A DNA stretch of 64,000 nucleotides from CBDCVN01 sp965223585 (lineage in GTDB: Bacteria; Deinococcota; Deinococci; Deinococcales; Trueperaceae), in NCBI GenBank assembly GCA_965223585.1, contig CBDCWW010000024.1, positions 1-64,000 of the forward strand, read 5' to 3'. Positions 59,762 to 64,000 of the stretch are shown one piece after another. A model generated the notes under the pieces. The model made no database searches. It was given only the letters and a program-made list of their open reading frames with translations, and was not told where the DNA came from. Positions within the stretch are counted from its first letter, which is position 1, and every line of letters begins with the position of its first letter. The position numbers and the translations under genes are program-made.

Positions 59762-61477
59762 ATGATAAACACTAAACAAGAAAACGATCCAAAAGATAAA
59801 CCTAGCATACTCTTTGCTACTGAAGGTGTCTATCCTTACACTATGGGTGGGGTAAGCTCATGGAGCTATCAACTTATTGATGGTCTGGGTGAGTTCGACT
59901 TTAAGGTAATGACTATAATAAATCCTCATACAACTAAATCTAATATTAAAGTACCCAAGCATGCTACAGAAGTAATTTCTATAAATTCTTGGCGTCCACG
60001 TCAAGGAGTTGCTCGAGCTAAACGTCTAGAAAAAGAGCATTTCTATAAAACTATTGATGATTTTTTGGCCTTCCCTGAACAAGACATCAGACCTTTTGCA
60101 AAAGCGCTAATTGCCTTAGCAGAAATGGGCAATATATACAATTTATGGCCCCTTTTTGAAACTCGTCAAGTGTGGGAAACCGTACGTTCTTCTTTAATAG
60201 AACTTACAGGCAAAACACCTCTTTTAGGAGAAATAAGCTTAACTGTTAACTGGCTTAGGTCTACTTTAGTACCGCTACTTTTTGTCCCACCACACACTGA
60301 CCTTGTTCATGTAGTTACCAATGGCCTTTGTATAATACCTGCTTATGTGGCAGCTCGAGTTCATCGCAAGCCTCTATTATTTACAGAACATGGCATATAT
60401 TTACGCGAACGTTACTTGAGCTTAAAAAAAGAAAATGATCCTCATAGCTTAAAGCTTTTGAGAGCTAGATTTTATAAGCTTCTTATTCAATTAATGTATG
60501 TTTATTCTAATCGTGTTACTTCAGTAAGTAACTTTAGCCGCTATTGGCAGCTAGAACTTGGAGTTCCTGAAGAGCGCATTAAGGTTATACCTAACGGCGT
60601 TAACCCTAAATCTTTTCCACTACCCACAGTTGCTCATCAAGACAACCCAACTATTGTATGGATTGGACACATTGAACCACTAAAAGACTTAGAAACACTT
60701 CTAGATGCTTTTGTTACTGTTAAAGAGCAAATACCTCATGCAAAATTACGTTTGTTTGGCTCAATTCCTAAAGGTAATGAAGCATATGGCCAAAAACTTA
60801 TTACAATAATAGAGGAACAAAACCTCACCCCAAATGCCCGTTTTGAAGGACCTATAAGCTCTTCCTTAAAAGCCTATCACGCAGCTGATGTAGTAGTGCT
60901 CTCAAGCATATCTGAAGGCTTTCCTTATACTGTCATTGAAGCCATGATGTGTGGCAAACCCGTAGTATCCACTCAGGTAGGTGGAGTAGGTGACATTATA
61001 GATGATGATGTCGGTCGCCTAGTGCCATTAAAAAGCCCTATCTCTTTGGCTCGTGCATTGTTAGAAGTGCTAAGAGATAAAGGTCTGCGTGAAAAACTAG
61101 GAAAACAGGCTCTTCAAAAGGCGCTCGAGCAATTCACCTTGCAAAAAATGTGCTCTAGCTACCAAAATACCTACTTGAACTCTTTAAAAGAACCCATAAT
61201 ACGCCTTGCAAAGGAAAAAAATATAGCATCAAGACCTATTATTAAGCCAAGTAATTATTTAAAGCAGCTGTTTCCAGAAATATCTTCTCAATTTGATAAT
61301 GTTTTAGGTGCTAATAAAGACAGCTCTTTAAAAGAGCAAAGCAATAAAGATATTATGGCCTCAGCTAGTTATTTAAAACAATTATTTCCAGAAATATTTT
61401 TTCAATTTGATAACATTTTAAGTACTAATAAAGACACTTCCTCTAAGGAACAAGATAGTGAAATGGTCACATTGTAA
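59762..61477 (+). CDS. PelF-like GT4 glycosyltransferase (DUF3492 type)
   Basis: 571 residues. The N-terminal domain ILFATEGVYPYTMGGVSSWSYQLIDGL (about 16-42) is the DUF3492/PelF signature. The middle has LFTEHGIYLRERYLSL (about 202-217), and the GT-B C-terminal domain has KVIPNGVNPKSF, VVLSSISEGFPYTVIEAMMCGKPVVSTQVGGVGDII (about 380-415). The tail from about 495 is unusual: two ~38-residue copies beginning NYLKQLFPEISSQFDNVLGA and SYLKQLFPEIFFQFDNILST. PelF uses UDP-glucose in Pel polysaccharide synthesis; here it is probably for an exopolysaccharide with the adjacent membrane protein. Confidence 0.85.
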   Translation: MINTKQENDPKDKPSILFATEGVYPYTMGGVSSWSYQLIDGLGEFDFKVMTIINPHTTKSNIKVPKHATEVISINSWRPRQGVARAKRLEKEHFYKTIDDFLAFPEQDIRPFAKALIALAEMGNIYNLWPLFETRQVWETVRSSLIELTGKTPLLGEISLTVNWLRSTLVPLLFVPPHTDLVHVVTNGLCIIPAYVAARVHRKPLLFTEHGIYLRERYLSLKKENDPHSLKLLRARFYKLLIQLMYVYSNRVTSVSNFSRYWQLELGVPEERIKVIPNGVNPKSFPLPTVAHQDNPTIVWIGHIEPLKDLETLLDAFVTVKEQIPHAKLRLFGSIPKGNEAYGQKLITIIEEQNLTPNARFEGPISSSLKAYHAADVVVLSSISEGFPYTVIEAMMCGKPVVSTQVGGVGDIIDDDVGRLVPLKSPISLARALLEVLRDKGLREKLGKQALQKALEQFTLQKMCSSYQNTYLNSLKEPIIRLAKEKNIASRPIIKPSNYLKQLFPEISSQFDNVLGANKDSSLKEQSNKDIMASASYLKQLFPEIFFQFDNILSTNKDTSSKEQDSEMVTL

Positions 61478-61784
61478 TTTATTTGATAAAAACAGCTAAA
61501 ACCCAATATTTAATCTTTAAAAACGATCACTTTTTAAGGTTAACAACTTCATAAAAGCAAACTTAGACCTTAGTGTAAATGTATGTCCTACTCACATTTC
61601 AGTAAAATTATATTCTACTATATTGTTTTATATTTGGTAACTAATTTAACTTGCTATAAAAAGCACCTCTATCTACCTAAAGATAGAAACCTTTACTGCA
61701 GAGGACATAAATATAACCCAGAATTTTAAAGGTGTCAATCAATTAAAAATGATGCCAATTTACAAAAATTTAATCTAGATCCAA
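61478..61784. other. Intergenic region between PelF-like and membrane protein genes
   Basis: About 305 very AT-rich bases. No gene, strong hairpin or repeat recognised. Confidence 0.35.
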
Positions 61785-61790
61785 GTGATA

Positions 61791-63179
61791 ATGATGAGTG
61801 ACAAAGAACAAAAACTTTTCCTAACTAGAGAACTTCCCACAAATACAGTCCAATCTGAAGAGCAAGATTTTATTGCCTTAAATTTGCTTTCGCACTCCGT
61901 ACTAGAAACAGCTTGCCATGAAGCTGCTGATGAACACGAGTTAGCAGCACATCTAGAAGCTCTTGGTTATAATAATGATCGCACCAAAGAGGAATTTGGA
62001 CTAAGCAATACTTTCGAACTAGCCTCAGAGCTTTTTAAACATACTAATAGTCAAACCAAACCAAATATCAATCTAAATTCCCTGAGTGACTTACAAAACC
62101 AGCAAGCAGTACTAATCTTTGCAATTATCGTTACCATATTTGCTTTTCTTAATGAGTCCATAAACTGGGCAACAATGCTTTGGATTATTAGTTGGTCATT
62201 CATGGGCAGCTATCTTCTTTCACAATCACCTAAATATTGGTCAAAAAAAGAAGAAGCAGGCATACTTACAGCTACACTTTACATAGGGCTTTTAGGTTTT
62301 CTTCTAATGAACTTGTTTTTTGGTTTTAAATTTTTCAGTGTAACTGTAGCTATATTTTGGTGGACAATAGTTGGCTGGATCTGGCGACAAAAGATCTATG
62401 AGGAAGTTCATATCCTTAGTGGTCTCATGCCTTCCTTTTTACTACTATTAAGTATGATAGGAGGAATTGTATTTGACTCAACACCTTGGCCTGCTTTTAC
62501 TTGCTTTCTCATGTTAGCCTTAGCTTTTTTCTTGGCTAGGCACGAACTTATCTGGCCTAAAATGGAAACTTGGTACTGGATAACAAAATATGGGCTTAGC
62601 ACCTTTCTAATGGGACTATATGGTCTTGGGCAAGGCTTACTTTTTGTAAGTTTGATTGATTCAGCAAAAGAGGTAGGGATTTACTGGAGCTTGTTAGGTT
62701 TAGCGCTTTTCACCATTTTAATTATGGTGGCTCAACATTTAGTGCTCTGGTTAAAAGACGCCTTAGCTAAGCTTATGTGGTCAGATAATTTGCTTTCCCG
62801 TAAACATTTTTATCGTTTTGTTGAAACTATAGTTTTACGTTACAGCCTTTTGCCTACGCTAGCCTTATTAGCTGTCTTATTATTAGCCAACTATGATTCA
62901 AATAATGACTTCAGTAATTATATGCCCATTATAGGCTTTGTTTTACTAGGTATATCACTCAGCTTTGCCTTAGCTCTTGTCAGTATTAATGACACTAAGT
63001 TAGCACAAATTTCTTTTGCTATAGCAGGACTCCTTAGCCTCACAGGTTTACCAATAAACTTTCTCTTAATCTGTTTGGTTATTTTACTTTTTGGAAGACT
63101 ACTTATTTATAGTAGGCATATTGAGCAATATGGCATTTTCCTATCTTTAAAAAATCCTCTAGCATCTTCACAAAACTAA
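61791..63179 (+). CDS. Polytopic membrane protein of unknown function
   Basis: About 462 residues. The N-terminal ~105 residues are soluble and helical (ETACHEAADEHELAAHLEALGYNNDRTKEEFGLSNTFELASELF), followed by about 11-12 hydrophobic segments from residue ~108 to 450. No transporter signature was recognised. Position behind the PelF-like gene suggests a role in polysaccharide export, as PelG (a polytopic protein) accompanies PelF, but I could not see PelG sequence hallmarks. The ATG at 61791 or 61794 is preferred to the GTG at 61785. Confidence 0.65.
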   Translation: MMSDKEQKLFLTRELPTNTVQSEEQDFIALNLLSHSVLETACHEAADEHELAAHLEALGYNNDRTKEEFGLSNTFELASELFKHTNSQTKPNINLNSLSDLQNQQAVLIFAIIVTIFAFLNESINWATMLWIISWSFMGSYLLSQSPKYWSKKEEAGILTATLYIGLLGFLLMNLFFGFKFFSVTVAIFWWTIVGWIWRQKIYEEVHILSGLMPSFLLLLSMIGGIVFDSTPWPAFTCFLMLALAFFLARHELIWPKMETWYWITKYGLSTFLMGLYGLGQGLLFVSLIDSAKEVGIYWSLLGLALFTILIMVAQHLVLWLKDALAKLMWSDNLLSRKHFYRFVETIVLRYSLLPTLALLAVLLLANYDSNNDFSNYMPIIGFVLLGISLSFALALVSINDTKLAQISFAIAGLLSLTGLPINFLLICLVILLFGRLLIYSRHIEQYGIFLSLKNPLASSQN

Positions 63180-63201
63180 GTTGTGTAGGTTTTAATATTT
63201 T

Positions 63202-64000
63202 TTAGATAAGTTTGTTTTTAATTTCACGTATATGCTGTGCAAAATTGCCGTCTTCTTTTAGTGTGTTCTCAACTTTGTTTACTGCATGCATAACTGTGGT
63301 ATGATCACGATTTGAAAAGAAGGAACCTATTTCAGGGTAAGAGTGATTAGTAAATTCACGAATTAGATACATAGCTATCTGACGGGCATTAACAATTTCA
63401 GCACGCCTCCCCTTAGAAATAACATCCTGAACAGGAATATTAAAATGCACGGCACAAGCTTGTAATATAGCATCCATGCTTAGATCAGCATCTGAAGGCA
63501 TAAAAATATCAGAGAGTGCCTTTGCTGCATTTTGACTGTTCAAGGGTAGGTCATTCATGCTCGAGTAAACAATAACTCGAATAAGAGCTCCTTCAAGTTC
63601 TCGAATATTGTTAGTTACATTGTGGGCTATATATTCAATAACCTCATCATCCACCTTAACCTTACGATATTCAGCATTCATCTTCAGAATCGCCATACGT
63701 GTTTCTAAATCAGGTGCTTGTATATCAGTTATCAATCCCCATTCAAAACGGTTACGTAACCTTCCCTCAAGCTTAGGGATATCTTTAGGTGGCCTATCTG
63801 AAGAAAGGATAATTTGCTTACCCGCTTGATGAAGATCATTAAAAGTATGAAAAAACTCTTCTTGAGTACGTTCCTTACCTTCAATAAATTGCACATCATC
63901 AATAAGTAGTAAGTCTATACTACGGTAATTGTGGCGAAATTGCACCATTTTGTCTTCACGTATAGCAGTAATAAGTTCATTGGTAAATGTTTCACTAGAT
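63202..64000 (-). CDS. dnaA: Chromosomal replication initiator DnaA (C-terminal part; N-terminus beyond window)
   Basis: The frame is open to the window edge, so the gene is cut there and the true start lies to the right. Seen: AAA+ Walker B LLLIDDVQFIEGKERTQEEFFHTFN, sensor 1 QIILSSDRPPKDIPKLEGRLRNRFEWGL, sensor 2 NNIRELEGALIRVIVYSS, and domain IV with the DnaA-box-binding signature GSFFSNRDHTTVMHAVNKV and AMYLIREFTNHSYPEIG. It ends IREIKNKLI. The Walker A motif is off-window. It binds DnaA boxes at oriC to open the duplex; oriC is often adjacent to dnaA. One CTCGAG at 63560. Confidence 0.97.
   Translation of the reverse strand, partial: SSETFTNELITAIREDKMVQFRHNYRSIDLLLIDDVQFIEGKERTQEEFFHTFNDLHQAGKQIILSSDRPPKDIPKLEGRLRNRFEWGLITDIQAPDLETRMAILKMNAEYRKVKVDDEVIEYIAHNVTNNIRELEGALIRVIVYSSMNDLPLNSQNAAKALSDIFMPSDADLSMDAILQACAVHFNIPVQDVISKGRRAEIVNARQIAMYLIREFTNHSYPEIGSFFSNRDHTTVMHAVNKVENTLKEDGNFAQHIREIKNKLI

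Noticed and set aside
1..64000. tRNA and rRNA genes
   Set aside because: I looked for T-loop and anticodon-arm patterns in the gaps and found none; a covariance search would be needed to be certain.

Overview
The window is AT-rich (about 40% GC by eye) bacterial chromosome. It carries housekeeping genes on both strands and an unusually large load of insertion sequences, intergenic repeats and decayed genes. The organism cannot be named with confidence. The rsmH / FtsL-like / FtsI cluster, SURF1, a SpoIID-domain protein, BTAD regulators, Uma2-type nucleases and a bacterial Roco protein would fit a free-living aerobic bacterium of a Deinococcota- or Chloroflexota-like lineage, but this is inference from gene content. 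The dnaA fragment at the right edge suggests that the replication origin may lie nearby, outside the window.

Layout. 0-5.4 kb: an IS4-family transposase gene, a beta-propeller (FG-GAP) lipoprotein gene split by an IS200-type element, and an IS5-type element. 5.5-15.3 kb: coaE, a Uma2 protein, surE, an ABC exporter pair, rhodanese, tsaB, an AraC regulator, an IS3 element that has beheaded a SnoaL-like gene, an orphan DppB-type permease and a secreted protein. 15.8-30 kb: AzgA-type purine permease, hexapeptide acyltransferase, aldo/keto reductase, isochorismatase-like protein, TfoX-like protein, SpoIID protein, SURF1, truA, a GT2 glycosyltransferase, RseP-type protease, lipoproteins and a phosphoribosyltransferase. 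30-37.4 kb: a membrane pseudokinase overlapping guaA, an anti-sigma kinase/STAS pair, and rsmH-ftsL-ftsI. 37.4-45.4 kb: a graveyard holding fragments of a response regulator, an S41 peptidase, an IS630 transposase, a BTAD regulator, an acyl-CoA dehydrogenase hit by two different IS elements, and a dead mazEF pair. Intact secreted-protein and tautomerase genes survive among them. 45.4-53.9 kb: a large BTAD-ATPase regulator, an LRR-Roco GTPase, and a second secreted-protein paralogue. 54-64 kb: pyrD, argB, a sulfotransferase-TPR protein, ilvD, a PelF-like glycosyltransferase, a polytopic membrane protein and the C-terminal part of dnaA.

Two signals are not explained by ordinary annotation. First, the palindrome CTCGAG occurs at least 70 times by hand count, against roughly 8-10 expected. 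It falls in every reading frame and between genes, but in none of the IS elements, which recalls the HIP1 palindrome of cyanobacteria. Second, three loci (39.2, 40.5 and 52.3 kb) carry tandem 11-bp repeats of the form ATRRRACGNTG. They stand upstream of two paralogous secreted-protein genes and one gutted gene, in a region that also holds two BTAD (SARP-like) regulators. Direct repeats at 11-bp spacing are the known operator architecture of that regulator family, so this looks like an undescribed regulon.

The IS insertions can be reversed on paper. Removing the IS200 copies at a shared AATGA target, and the IS3 copy with its GGG duplication, restores continuous frames of 678 codons (lipoprotein) and 385 codons (acyl-CoA dehydrogenase). 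The insertions are therefore recent.
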